NCBI RefSeq assembly: GCF_035083965.1
Contig: NC_089722.1
Location: 30,880,958 to 30,944,957, forward strand
Source: Branchiostoma lanceolatum
Taxonomy: Eukaryota; Chordata; Leptocardii; Amphioxiformes; Branchiostomatidae
Length of the DNA stretch: 64,000 nt
Direction of reading: 5' to 3'
In this document: piece by piece, positions 27,601 through 35,556 of the stretch
Position numbering within the stretch: position 1 is the first letter of the stretch
Layout of the letters: the number at the start of each line of letters is the position of its first letter
Program-made: the position numbers and the translations under genes
The notes under the pieces: generated by a model
What the model was told of the DNA's origin: nothing
The model's database searches: none
Seen by the model: only the letters and a program-made list of their open reading frames with translations

Positions 27601-30600
27601 TAAAAACCCGTTTTTCAAGACTCAATCGAAGAAAGTCATCGAAGAAAACAAGGAAAAACGTAAACAAAACAAGAATTTCGCCCGTGCATTTCAGCCTCTA
27701 CGTCGTGATTTGCCGCGGTTCGCCTTCATTTCTGGCCGTATTCGACACAATATATATTCCTTTGAATATTTTTCCGTGAAAATTCTCCGTATGTACCGTA
27801 GATAAATCGTATTTTCGCTATGAATTCACATAAGTCATGACGCTCGCTCGAGTCCCGGGCCGTCCGCCATGTTTTTAAGCTCATTGATATGCATGGTTCT
27901 AAGCGCTGATTGGTCCGCGTCATAAAACCTGTGCTCTGATTGGTTGACGGCAAGGTGTCACGTGACCACAGGGCGGGAAAACCCCTTTACACTTGAGGCG
28001 TTTCTGGTCAATATAGATCGCATTTTGTGACGATTGAAGCAGTATTATAGCGACCTTCGTAACAAATTGATTTTGAAAAATTAACAAAGTCTTTTCTGAT
28101 CACAACATTCAGTTACTTTTCCTGGTCAACTAATTTTCGCGGTACAATCAATTAATTTTCGCGGTCCGGTCAATTAATTTTCGCGGTACGGCCCTCCCCA
28201 AGTGGACGGCCTCTCAGTCGCGGTCTGGCGGAAACACTGTTAGGATTGTATATCATGTTTTTTTTTTAATTCTACGATTAACAGTCATAATAAGTCATTC
28301 ATTACATATGCTTGAGATTAACCAACATTGTGACATCATCATAAGTGTAAAGGAAACACTGGAATTTCTCAACATCTTACTGCACAAATAGATAAACTTG
28401 GAGAAATGTCATTTTTTTCATCTAACTCGACCTCTAGTGTTTGAAAGTGGCTACAGGGTCTAATCTAATAAATAAGTAAATAAATCATTTAGTAATAGAG
28501 CAATATTGTAAAAATAAAGGCTATCTTGAATGATTGATCTTCTGATTGATTAACAAGAAATTTTATGTACAGGAATATCAACTACAAGCTAAGTAACAAA
28601 TTATTGTTGGTTCTCATACGTACATATACAAATGTGTATGAATATCAAAATGAGAAGTATGACATCCACAATACAGCAAGTCCTAATAGTGTTTTGCCAA
28701 ACAATTGAGAAAGTGCAAAGGCTTTGTTCCCTTGGTTTTGGGACACCTGTGTGTGTGGCAAGGCAGCTTTTATCACCCTTATACCAAGCAGAATTGACGG
28801 GAACTCTGGAGAAATCGATGATTCCCCAGATTAACTTTTCTCCGATCAATGCCATGTAAGGCCTAAAGATAGCTGGGATTTCCCCCAATTCCCAACACAA
28901 CACCCAAAACTCTGCACCCAATTTCACAGGTAGTTTCACTCTAATTCCACTCCAGGACATCTATACTTGTAAGTGACTGTACTTGCAGTCATGATTACTA
29001 TATGGGGTCCTGGCTATTGGTATTGATATAGAATGGTTAGACTGATTTTGCTGGGTCAGCAGCAAGCCAAGAGGCTGTTTCAAAACATGTCAGTAAGAAA
29101 CAAGTTACATGTATATTGGAGACATACAAATACACAAACACACAAAGCCCGCTTCAGTACCGATGGAAAATGCCAGGGGAAACATTTTTTAACTTGACCT
29201 CTGTTTCTACAACCGCTACTCACCTACCAAAAATCATGAAGATCCATTAACGTTTCCGTCACTTTTTTGGCCTAGTACATACAAACAAAAATGCAAAGTC
29301 CACTGCAGTACTGTTGGAAAACGCCAAGTAAACCATTTTCCTTCCAACTTGACCTTCCTTTCAACAACCGCTGCACACCTACCGAAAATCATGAAGAGAA
29401 GATCCATCAAAGGTTTCTCAACTTATGCTCTTGACATACATACACACCCAGCCAACAGCTGGAGTAACCGAAAAGATACAATGAAATATTCTCGGCGAAG
29501 ATAATAAAGGTAGCTCTGTATGTGAATATACATGTACGTACTACATTCTCCGTATGACGTGATGTGATTGCCTATGATTATGAACATCCATGCTTTGGAT
29601 TTACAAAGAAAAAAAAGAACTAAAAGGAAAAAGAAGGTATAGAATTTTTTTCTAAACAGGGGGAGGAGGCCCTCTTGCGAGGCAAATACTACATGTTGTA
29701 TAGTGTGACAAGCATAGCATTCAGATAGACCATTGATGCTGCTATGCCATTTTGTTTGTTTGTTTCATTGATTACTTGTTTGTTTTCCTAAATCTCTTCA
29801 TCTACACTTTCTATCCTGAAGAAAAAAAACACAACTTTAAAGTAAGAATTAGAAAGTTACAGCACTGAAGTTGATGTACATGTCCGTACATAATGTACTA
29901 GAGGAAAATTTATCGTGGCACTTTCCTCTGACCTATTTCACAAGAATGCAGGCATGTCTTTGGAAGTATCAGTTTCAAACAATGTGTTTCTTCAACTGCC
30001 CTGACACTGTATACAAAAACTCACCCTGGGTCAGGGAAGGAATCTGTCCGGAACTTGCATCCCTGATAGTGGAACAACCCCCTCACCCCCCTCCTCTTGG
30101 CATTCAGATACTCCCTGGACCAGAAACTGTGTTTTATACTTAGAGGTGGTTCGTCAAACAAAAGTCTTTTGACACAGTAGCAAGAGGTATAATCTATTTC
30201 AAGATTAAAGTTCAATTTGTACAATTCAAATTGTCATGTCAATGTGAACAGTCATCATAAATCAACAAAAATCGGGACCATAGCTTGTCTAGAAGTGAGT
30301 AGAACACAAGATATCGAAACCGGAAGTTCTACTGCAGTACCTTAAGGACAGCCGCTAGGGGGTCCAAAATCTAACAATATCTTCAAAGTGTACTCACTCA
30401 CCAAATTTCATGACAATCTATCCATACTTTTTTAGCTGTGCTGTTCAACCACTAACATACAAACACTACCAAAAACATATCCTTCTCCTGGAAGGTAATG
30501 ATACGGCAAATAATGTTTGAAAAGTGGGCTAACAAGAGTCTAGAGACCGTGCCTGGAAACAGTCTAAATCCCCAGCTGCAACAGAGAGCCCTTATCAAGA

Positions 30601-33600
30601 TGAAGACATCCTTGAACCATTGGGTCCTAGTGGGAGGGTCAAACAATAACATGTATATCAGGTATATGCCTGTGGGAGGGGGGCAGTCTGGGACAGGGTA
30701 CTGTACCCCCTCCCACTTGTGGTAGCCAGCCTACACCAGGAGGCATGGAACTGGAAAGATAAAACCACTGATTGTGCTACATTTGCTAACAATGCCAAGC
30801 TCTAGATCGGAAGCAAAGATATTGGTATACAAATCATATGTACATGTAAATGGAATACCCATAGCACTTAAGACTAGAAAGATAATTAAATTTCTACATT
30901 ATCAAAATCACTATGTTCTATGTGTAAGAGATAGAAGTTTACAGGTAAAGGTAAAGCAGTCACCCTTAACTGAGGTGAAGCATGATGCTTTTTCAAGTAG
31001 CCGGTATCGGGTAGTACTGCTATGTGGCTTCGCTATGGCTCACAATTTTGGCCATGAAGCACACAAGGTTATAAACCCCTACTCTTCTTGATAAATGTGT
31101 GTTGGACTCTTTTTTCCTTGACAATAAGGTAACATTTTAAACCTTTGCATTGTACGTTCTCATAGACATTACTGTATTTTTTTCTCATGTTAGAAATCAG
31201 CTCAGGACAGAAAGTTAAACTGTTTAGTTCTTCCTCCATTGCCCCAGCTGCAGACACGGACAGCTATGCCTGTCATCCATAGGCTAGGGCTAGGCTGACA
31301 AGAAACAGCCTCAACACAAACTACACCCAGGAAATTCCACAGAAAACCTCAGTCACATGGCTGCATGCTGTTCTTGGCTAGCTGACAGAAAGTATGTGGA
31401 CCTTACAACAGTTGTGTCTGTAATTGGTTGATGAATGGCACTGTTGAATTACATGTAGAATACCTCCATAAATGTCTGGAACAGCCTACCGCAAGACACA
31501 CGTACGGCTCTGAATCTGACTTCCTTTAAGAGACTCTAGTCGGTCTTGAAGTAACGGAAATGAACAAAATGAACGGACACGGATGAACCAGCTTGTGCCC
31601 TACTATATGTTGTATGTTGTAGCAATTGTATATTGTTGTACCATAAATAGGTAATGATATATGTTGATAGAGTTATTAGGACTCAAATGACTGTGCATCT
31701 CTGTTATATTGTATCTGACCCTTACCTCTTCCCTCATGACCTCAGTGAAAAGCGGCCTGCGTGCTGATTTGGGCTTATCATGAATAAACAAAGGTTCAAG
31801 CAAAACAAACAAAAACAACATTTCTCACAATTCATATCATTGGTGCTCATCCATTTCTTGAATTCTAACTCTGAAATGAATTCATAATCATATTATGATA
31901 TTGATCAGATTTTTACCAATGTCACAATTCTCTCCCTGTGAAACAAGGAAACGACATTGTCTTTGTCTGTCAGGGCCATGTATACGTTGATTTTGCTTGT
32001 TCTACGTCCAATATCATAATCTGTGAATGTGACAGGATGCTATGTTGTCCTCTATAGAAACAAGTGTATACATGATGTTTGATTCTAGCTAGGCCAAGGA
32101 CTAATCCCGTCCTAATCTGCAGTGATCTAGTTACTCACATTCACTATCAGAGTGGATTAAACATAACTGGGTCAGCAGCCAGCCTAATTCAATTCCAGAG
32201 TAGATCCAGATCTAGGCTGATATAGGGCATTGCTATTTCTATCTGTGGACCTAAATTAAATCATGCATATATATGCGTGAATTAACAACCATCGGTAAAC
32301 TTGTAAAATGTCAAGAAAACTGGTGAGCAAGTCTAGATCTTGTACGAAGGTTAAGTTCATATGTACCTAACACACATTACCCTTATGTCATGATGCAAAT
32401 GCACTCAACGTCATTTACATACATGACATCATCGTTGTCATATCTCATTTGTCTCTTCTTCTACAATGAATGAATAAATATCTTATTTTCGTGTCCTGCG
32501 ACTTTATAAAGTCGCCCAGCCCATACGGACTTATAGAACACCAAATTGAATACATAAACAAATATGTAGCCTAGTAGATCTAGTTCATTTATTGAACAGC
32601 CAAGTACAAAAAGAAACAGCGTAATCTGTTAGAGCATTTCAAAATGCTTTTACTGGCCAGAATATAATGCTCAAGCAGTCACACAGGCATGCACTCATCA
32701 AGAAATAGTGCCCGATCTATCTCAAGTTCATGGTTTTTGTTATTTAGGAGACTTATCTCAAGTTCATGGTTTTTTGTTATTTAGGAGACCTATCTCAAGT
32801 TCATGGTCTTCGTCATTAAGGAGACGTATCTCAAGTTCATAGTTTTTGTTATTTAGGAGACTCATCTCAAGTTCATTGTTTTCATTATTTAGGAGAGCTA
32901 TCACAAGTACATGGTTTTTGTTATTTAGGAGACTTGTCTCAAGTTCATGGTTTTCGTCATTAAGAAGACCTATCTCAAGTTCATGTTTTTTGTTAGTTAG
33001 GAGACCTATCTCAAGTTCATGGTTTGTTATTTAGGAGAGCTATCACAAGTTCATGGTTTTTGCCATGTTTAATCATGTACTAGGAGACCTATCTCAAGTT
33101 CATGGTTTTTGTTATTTAGGAGTCGAAGCTTCCCCCCACTTCCTGTCTGCTGACTGCTGGTATAATATATCTGATCTTAACGCTTCACCCTTGCATGGTG
33201 ACTGCTGCCCCCTTGCCCAGCAACAGCACTGCTGCAGATTGCCAATTCATCTTATCACCAAACGTTCATTCTTCCAAAGTGGTGTGATCATGATAAAGTC
33301 TTCCATCAGTATGCCAGGCTGCAGCACTCTTCCATTGCATCCGGCCGCTTTGTGGAGACATGTTGTAACTTAGGCACGCAGCTTGGCAGGGTTTGGACAT
33401 TGGTAGCAACTTCTTTCAAATTCGATATCGTTGAGTCACAGCATTTGCATCCTCATGGATTAATGATTATGAGTATGTTGACGATACGTCATTACCTAAA
33501 TGACTTAAGACTATCAATATCAAACACACAGTATGTAGTCACGTTATGTAGCTACAATACTATAATGGACCATATCATGTGTCGGCATGAAATCATAATC

Positions 33601-34629
33601 CCGGTTTCTCAAAACATTAGATCTAACACCAGGATTAAATGACACATTCAGACCTGTGATAATGATATGAGTATGGCACATTTTAGCGTAACATCCTAGG
33701 CAATATTTTGAGCTAATTATGCAACATATTCGATAGACCCTTTGACATTAAAATCACAAAACAGCATTCATGGACAAAGACAACAAGATTTTTCTATACA
33801 GGCCAGCAATGAATGTATTTAAGGGCAGTTAAACAATACCAAACCCATATCGACACCCCAAAAAATTGCTGATTGTTGTTTATGTGTTTGTTTTCCACAG
33901 GTGGATGATGACTCGCAGACAACATAAACAAGTAAACAAATGCAGATCAACCACATACTGCATGGACCCTGATGGAGTGCCATGTCATCATGACCTACAA
34001 CAACTATGAAGAAAAATCAACCTATCTACAATAAGATTCTACTTCATGTAATTTTAAGAGTCTGTAGGCATGGCTTAACACTTAACCAAAGTTCGTATGT
34101 GATCGACTGACCCACATAAACCAAACCCCAAACATCACTGTTTACCCAACACAGGATACAGTATTATTTTCAATAGGACATCTCACTATGGCCCCTCGCT
34201 GAGTCTTGTCTGCAGTCTAAATCATATCGCAAACCTGTAAAGAGGCTATATGATGTACAGAAAAACGTAGTAATACTAAGAAACTACAAATATGTCTATA
34301 AATCTTCTTTAGGACATTCAGAAACCTGTCCCAAAAACCAGGTGGCGCGTCATTTTCAACTTAGCCCGGACGACCCCCCTCCCACCCCTGGCACCGTAAA
34401 CAAATGGCTAAACTAGTCAACGTCGTGTTTTGGAAGGTGCCAGACGAACACCAAGCCGTCTGGGACATCCAGGAAGTTTTAAGGACTGGGATAAAGTAAA
34501 CAGGAGGAGTTATATCGAGCTGAGAGCGTGTCGGCATCCGGAAGAGTCCCGGGTTCGATTCTCAGCGCACGTTTTTCACTATTTGGTGCCAAACGCCAAA
34601 GCGATGTACCACTCACCTAAGTCTTCCAT
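348..34629 (-). CDS. PXN: Paxillin gene, 5' part (LD1-LD4; LIM half outside window)
   Basis: Focal-adhesion scaffold whose leucine-rich LD motifs bind FAK, vinculin and GIT/PKL proteins. Read on the minus strand, exons encode in order LD1 (DALLADLEQTIPKRP), LD2 (LSELDSLLADLNAAQ), LD3 (VDSLLDELQNAV) and LD4 (SATKELDDLMASLSDF), the vertebrate paxillin order. Splice phases chain correctly: first exon exit 1, LD1 exon 1 to 0, LD2 exon 0 to 1, LD3 exon 1 to 2, LD4 exon 2 to 0. The presence of LD3 favours paxillin over leupaxin or Hic-5. LD5 and the four LIM domains are not in the window and should lie beyond base 1. The first intron is 4-25 kb depending on the first exon and is packed with repeats. 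The family call is firm; exact isoforms are inferred from splice signals only. Confidence 0.9.
657..748 (+). mobile_element. Short LINE 3' tail next to LD4 acceptor
   Basis: This stretch (GACCCTTACCTCCTCCCTCA ... AATAAACAAAGG-like ending with repeated AAAC) matches, with changes, the 3' end of the LINE at 31466-31820. Only the 3' end is present, as expected for 5'-truncated insertion. It begins about 30 bp from the LD4 exon acceptor, inside the branch-point region of that intron. Confidence 0.65.
1025..1192. mobile_element. Possible small inverted-repeat element by the LD3 donor
   Basis: Ends are ACTGAGCGCG and CGCGCTCAGT, a perfect 10-bp terminal inverted repeat about 168 bp apart, in CpG-rich sequence unlike the surrounding intron. 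It ends about 16 bp from the LD3 exon donor. No clear target duplication was seen. Confidence 0.4.
1209..1374 (-). CDS. PXN: Paxillin exon with LD3
   Basis: A 166-bp exon, acceptor TTCAG, donor GCAAA|GTAAGG, phase 1 in and phase 2 out. It encodes a serine/proline-rich linker, a basic patch (VKAKPKKGISDIRPDVDSLL begins it) and LD3 (DSLLDELQNAVPTG). The order 'KPK...DVRPSVESLLDELESSVP' is the vertebrate counterpart, so identity is clear. The DNA just beyond its donor (1025-1192) looks like a small inverted-repeat insertion. Confidence 0.9.
2464..2535 (-). CDS. Possible 72-bp cassette exon between LD2 and LD3
   Basis: The minus strand shows ATCATAG as a possible acceptor and AAAGAAG|GTACGG as a donor 72 bp apart. 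The length is divisible by three and the phase-1 frame is open (ASSLCTAAFLDPAFKGRERP...), so inclusion or skipping keeps the frame between the LD2 and LD3 exons. The pyrimidine tract before the acceptor is poor. GC content is above the flanking intron. Inferred from signals only; vertebrate paxillin does have optional exons in this general region. Confidence 0.35.
3134..3335 (-). CDS. PXN: Paxillin exon with LD2
   Basis: A 202-bp exon between acceptor CTTTCCCAG and donor GCAG|GTGAGG, phase 0 in and phase 1 out. It encodes a glutamine/tyrosine-rich stretch (LYQSYNVQPQLQYQ), then LD2 (LSELDSLLADLNAAQ) and a short serine/glycine tail. LD2 is one of the FAK- and vinculin-binding motifs in the family. 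Its 5' edge, with the adjoining intron, is repeated in degraded form five more times further into the upstream intron (see the repeat at 3298-4110). Confidence 0.9.
3298..4110. repeat. Six-unit tandem array made from LD2 exon edge plus intron
   Basis: The motif AGCTGGGGCTGNACGTT, which in the first unit is the 5' part of the LD2 exon, recurs at about 3298, 3428, 3583, 3732, 3817 and 3966. Each is followed by TCTGGTACAAAGGGCCCTGG-like sequence, an intron piece (CAGTCAAATCATCATTAT) and GTTTGAAAT. Unit length is about 130-155 bp with one short unit. Several degenerate units keep an acceptor-like CCCAG before exon-like sequence. Confidence 0.85.
4624..4704 (-). CDS. Possible 81-bp cassette exon between LD1 and LD2
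   Basis: The minus strand has an acceptor (TTTTCCAGACCAG) and, 81 bp on, a weak donor (AGC|GTGCAA). The enclosed frame is open, phase 0 at both ends, and encodes 27 residues including MALPPATYQ. That is exactly the phase needed between the LD1 and LD2 exons. Another frame of the same DNA (reading PGQYGPASSNLSNG) looks more paxillin-like in composition but does not fit the phases. Weak; it could be chance. Confidence 0.25.
5012..5249. mobile_element. Foldback element, AGGCCACACC family, copy 1
   Basis: Begins AGGCCACACCAAGTTAATTT and ends with the inverse AAATTAAATTGGTGTGGCCT. Inner sequence (GGAAAATCAACATGAAAACA, then CAGGGTCAGGTGCAAG) matches the copies at 39957-40189 and 42608-42838. About 240 bp, no coding capacity: a nonautonomous DNA transposon. 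Confidence 0.85.
7951..8503. mobile_element. AGGCCACACC-family element flanked by 34-bp direct repeats
   Basis: The core, 7985-8468, starts AGGCCACACCAATTCTATTT and ends in the inverse, with about 36 bp of terminal inverted repeat including GTTGCTTCTCGGA. Its interior differs from the short family members. On each side lies a 34-bp direct repeat starting AAGAAGTGCTGAAGCAAGCA (7951-7984 and 8470-8503; 31 of 34 bases match), much longer than a usual target duplication. Confidence 0.75.
8709..8919. mobile_element. Palindromic element, TACTGTAAATGC family, copy 1
   Basis: Starts TACTGTAAATGCATTTAAG and ends TTTCTGCATTTACAGTA. The interior is built of repeated, inverted copies of CGCGGTGGTTTTAAGTTTGC, so most of the element can fold back on itself. 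Shares the inner CTACAGTCATAGG motif with copies at 18028 and 63814. No coding capacity. Confidence 0.9.
9666..9835 (-). CDS. PXN: Paxillin exon with LD1
   Basis: The exon lies between an acceptor (CCCTACAG) and a donor (CAG|GTATTG), 170 bp, entering in phase 1 and leaving in phase 0. It encodes the body of LD1 (ALLADLEQTIPKRP), then a proline-rich stretch (PAPPVPPPPAPG) and INGT, matching the vertebrate PPPVPPPP...LNGT segment downstream of LD1. In paxillin this region binds SH3 proteins and LD1 partners such as vinculin and actopaxin (family knowledge). PPYPREG is the only tyrosine site seen; the classic YxxP Crk motifs are not evident in this exon. Confidence 0.9.
9836..14092 (-). other. 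Paxillin intron upstream of LD1 exon
   Basis: About 4.3 kb of AT-rich DNA. I see no gene with family features. Around 13644-13937 there is a 97-codon plus-strand frame without a convincing ATG (contains YHKDRWTRFEDYNGTQ), unrecognised and listed separately. Confidence 0.5.
13644..13937 (+). pseudogene. Unrecognised open frame, perhaps an old transposon piece
   Basis: Antisense to paxillin, inside its intron. The frame is open for about 97 codons and encodes a cysteine-, tryptophan- and tyrosine-containing sequence (GWYYQTAHIPATRYIFKK; YHKDRWTRFEDYNGTQYKC) that looks protein-like rather than random. It begins at GTG, not ATG, and no upstream exon was found. I do not recognise the family. It could be a transposon remnant or chance. 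Confidence 0.2.
14093..14141 (-). CDS. PXN: Candidate alternative paxillin first exon 1b
   Basis: A minus-strand ATG at 14141 opens MAMEVEAGFQQCVENF plus one G, followed by a good GTAGGT donor in phase 1, as the LD1 exon requires. Splicing would give VENFD-ALLADLE and replace MEDL with a 16-residue N-terminus. A second in-frame ATG lies at 14135, and the frame stays open upstream to at least 14312, so the true start could be earlier. It sits at the edge of a GC-richer stretch that could be an internal promoter. Supported by phase, donor and frame only; transcript evidence is needed. It would shorten intron 1 from about 25 kb to 4.3 kb. Confidence 0.5.
14142..14430 (-). promoter_or_regulatory. 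GC-richer stretch, candidate internal paxillin promoter
   Basis: Directly upstream of candidate exon 1b on the minus strand. Richer in G+C and CpG than the surrounding intron, with CCGG-containing stretches and no TATA box that I can place. Its role as a promoter is inferred from position only. Confidence 0.35.
17441..17600. mobile_element. Palindromic element, TACTGTAAATGC family, decayed copy 2
   Basis: Starts TACTGTAAATGCAGCTACCT and keeps TTTGCGGTGGTTTTATTTCG and AAAACCACCGCAACAGTTT, but the right terminus is lost or unrecognisable. Confidence 0.65.
18028..18239. mobile_element. Palindromic element, TACTGTAAATGC family, copy 3
   Basis: Starts TACTGTAGATGCATTTAAG and ends CATTTCTGTATTTACAGTA. 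Inner order (TTCGCGGTGGTTTTAAG, CTACAGTCATAGG, GAACTTAAAACCGCCGCG) matches copy 1 closely over 212 bp. Confidence 0.9.
20227..20260. promoter_or_regulatory. E-box and E2F-like motif cluster
   Basis: CACGTG is followed within a few bases by TTTTCCCGCC and GCCATATT, an E-box, E2F-like site and YY1-like site. It sits in a CpG-richer part of the paxillin first intron. Possible enhancer or minor promoter; no linked exon was found. Confidence 0.25.
24668..24742. repeat. Near-perfect 75-bp palindrome
   Basis: Two 37-bp arms that are exact inverse copies (24668-24704 and 24706-24742) around a single C. The left arm begins AGTGTCATCCTGTTTCAG and the centre reads CTTCACCGTGAAG. No mismatch was seen in either arm. 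Confidence 0.95.
24894..25030. repeat. Imperfect inverted repeat (foldback)
   Basis: TTGCTGGAAAAATAGTAGAA at the left is matched in inverse by TTCTGCTATTATTCCAGCAA at the right, with further pairing inward around GTGGATAGTAT. Directly abuts the transposon at 25083. Confidence 0.6.
25083..25691. mobile_element. PIF/Harbinger-like nonautonomous transposon
   Basis: A TTA target duplication (25080-25082 and 25692-25694) flanks terminal inverted repeats starting GACCCCGTTCACACT. The repeats run about 75 bp and are full of AATCGCGATT modules. TTA duplication and a GTTCACACT-type terminus are typical of PIF/Harbinger. The centre (about 25270-25500) is non-repetitive but has no intact transposase. 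Confidence 0.8.
26746..26944. repeat. Degenerate tandem array of CGCTCTACG motif
   Basis: ACGCTCTACGCTAAATTCAG and variants (CGCTCTACGTAAAA) recur at irregular 25-50 bp spacing. No coding role seen. Confidence 0.6.
26982..27151. mobile_element. Foldback element with CTCCAAGCA termini
   Basis: Starts TAATCTCCAAGCACATGTAG and ends in the inverse TGCTTGGAGATTA. Arms of about 60-70 bp pair well, including AGAAAGGGAAAA and TTTCTCAA. Termini resemble the elements at 37699 and 63059. Confidence 0.75.
27318..28239. mobile_element. hAT-type nonautonomous transposon (922 bp)
   Basis: Flanked by a perfect 8-bp target duplication, TTAGGATT (27310-27317 and 28240-28247). Terminal inverted repeats are CAGTGTTTCCGCCAGA and TCTGGCGGAAACACTG. 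An 8-bp duplication with CAGTG ends is the hAT hallmark. Inside are tandem AATTAATTTTCGCGGT units near 28130-28185 and an open frame of about 78 codons (27569-27805) with no transposase features that I recognise. Confidence 0.9.
29140..29520. repeat. Two tandem units of a dispersed repeat tail
   Basis: Units share CNCTGCAGTAC-like sequence, ACCTACCNAAAATCATGAAG and a CTCGGCGAAGATAATAAA end. Related tails occur at 30306-30500 and 35340-35556. Likely 3' ends of a LINE or SINE family common in marine invertebrates; family not named. Confidence 0.5.
30306..30500. repeat. Dispersed repeat tail, second copy
   Basis: Contains TACTGCAGTACCTTAAGGAC, AGCCGCTAGGGGGTCC, ACCAAATTTCATGACAATC and TCCTGGAAGGTAATGATA, the same order of blocks as at 35340-35556. 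Confidence 0.55.
31000..31115. repeat. Dispersed repeat shared with 48200-48480
   Basis: The block CCCCTACTCTTCTTGATAAA and its neighbours (GGCTCACAATTTTGG) recur at about 48220-48260, where a tRNA-like segment adjoins. Probably a SINE fragment. Confidence 0.45.
31466..31820 (+). mobile_element. LINE 3' end (reverse transcriptase C-terminus and tail)
   Basis: One plus-strand frame reads VWNSLPQDTRTALNLTSFKR, the typical last residues of CR1/L2-like LINE reverse transcriptases. It is followed by a 3' UTR (GACCCTTACCTCTTCCCTCA ... AATAAACAAAGG) and an AAAC-rich tail. 5'-truncated and not coding for a full enzyme. Confidence 0.75.
32499..32516. repeat. Short perfect palindrome GCGACTTTATAAAGTCGC
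   Basis: An 18-bp perfect palindrome in the paxillin first intron. Short enough that chance is possible. Confidence 0.5.
32718..33125. repeat. Minisatellite, ~36-bp unit, about ten copies
   Basis: The unit TATCTCAAGTTCATGGTTTT followed by TGTTATTTAGGAGACC recurs about ten times with small length changes. A 36-bp unit is 12 codons: the minus strand reads GLLNNKNHELEI and the plus strand RRPISSSWFLLF. No start codon or splice context makes it a gene. Confidence 0.9.
34507..34575 (+). repeat. tRNA-like (SINE head) remnant
   Basis: GGGTTCGATTCTCAGC resembles a tRNA T-arm / RNA polymerase III B box and is soon followed by a T run. The D-arm is poor and the cloverleaf does not close, so a functional tRNA is unlikely. 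It sits about 40 bp inside the paxillin intron-1 donor, antisense to the gene. Confidence 0.35.
34617..34629 (-). CDS. PXN: Paxillin first coding exon 1a (MEDL)
   Basis: On the minus strand an ATG opens the codons for M-E-D-L plus one G and is followed at once by a GTGAGT donor. Joined to the LD1 exon, which starts with AT, this makes MEDLD-ALLADLE, the same start and split aspartate codon as vertebrate paxillin (MDDLDALLADLE) and Hic-5. Only 13 coding bases, too short for ORF finders. The match to the family's N-terminus, the split-codon position and the strong donor make this a confident call. The distal promoter lies just upstream at higher coordinates. Confidence 0.85.
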
Positions 34630-34900
34630 TACTTTATTTCTGGGCATCAAACTCCCTAAGAAATCAGCTGCCCCGTCAGAGAAATCCCTCAGCTTCGATT
34701 CTTCAAGGTAGATTCTTCGGGAGACCACCAGAAGTTCGTATTTTCCTGAAAAATGTGCCGGAAGTTTTCTATCCGCTCGGCTATTTTTTTTCGCCCGACT
34801 GGCAGAAGTGTCGTCCCAACTTTGCCGGTCACGTGACGAGAAGTGACGTCACGAAAACCACGCCCACCTGGGCAGACCTGGCGTGACCAAATATGGTATT
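34630..34900 (-). promoter_or_regulatory. Paxillin distal promoter region
   Basis: Directly upstream of exon 1a. A palindromic E-box GTCACGTGAC (34828-34837) and a perfect CRE, TGACGTCA (34844-34851), lie in CpG-richer DNA with no TATA box, consistent with USF/MITF-type and CREB/ATF-type input. The start site is not visible from sequence. Confidence 0.55.
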
Positions 34901-35339
34901 GAGGTAGAATTTCCATGAGAGGAAATCTTTTTATTTTTCTCCATTGGTTGATTACTGATCAAAGGTTATCAATATATCTCTGGATTTTCACATAATTAGA
35001 GCTAGTTTCTAGTTGTGTGACAACTCAGTTAACATTATAGAGAACATATGTTACTGAGTTAAATGTGTTGGCAGGTGGTTCTTTTTACTGGATAAGGAAT
35101 CCTGGATGCAAAGTGGGCCCATAAGTTTCCCCATACAAGTCTTGCAAGAAAATGAACTTGATAATGATCTTATAATTTACAAGGGTATATGGAAGTTAGG
35201 GTTGGTGTTCAGAAAACTGAGTTTCCTAAATATTCATGCCATCAAGGTGGTATAAAATCATTATAAACCTCCTTGATGCCATCCACTCATGGTCAGTCTT
35301 TAAAGCAGCCAAGGAGGTATTCCAAGTTTTATATTAAGA

Positions 35340-35556
35340 AACGATATATCAAAACAGGAAGTTCCGCTGCAGTACCGTAACAAGCCGCTAGGGGACCAAA
35401 AATCTAATCATTTCCAAGTCTCATCAAGACCTACCCACCTACCAAATATCAAGACAATCCATCCAAGCCTTCTCGAGTTACGCTGGTCGTTACAAACAAG
35501 CAAACACACAAACAAACGCTACCCTATGCATAACCTTCTCAGCGAAAGTAATAATC
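35340..35556. repeat. Dispersed repeat tail, third copy
   Basis: Carries GCTGCAGTACCGTAAC, AGCCGCTAGGGGACC, ACCTACCAAATATCAAGACA and an ACAAACAAACGC stretch ending TTCTCAGCGAAAGTAATAA, the block order seen at 30306-30500. Confidence 0.55.

Larger units (their letters stand above)
14142..34616 (-). other. Long first intron of paxillin
   Basis: About 20 kb between exon 1b and exon 1a. It is dominated by repeats: palindromic elements at 17441 and 18028, a palindrome at 24668, two DNA transposons at 25083 and 27318, foldback elements, LINE remains at 31466 and a minisatellite at 32718. Around 20227-20260 a CACGTG box and TTTTCCCGCC (E2F-like) lie in CpG-richer sequence. Open frames near 22190-22880 overlap on both strands and match nothing I know. 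No additional gene is supported. Confidence 0.5.

Noticed and set aside
34507..34575. A functional tRNA gene
   Set aside because: The T-arm-like part is present but the cloverleaf and D-arm do not form properly; kept only as a SINE-like remnant.
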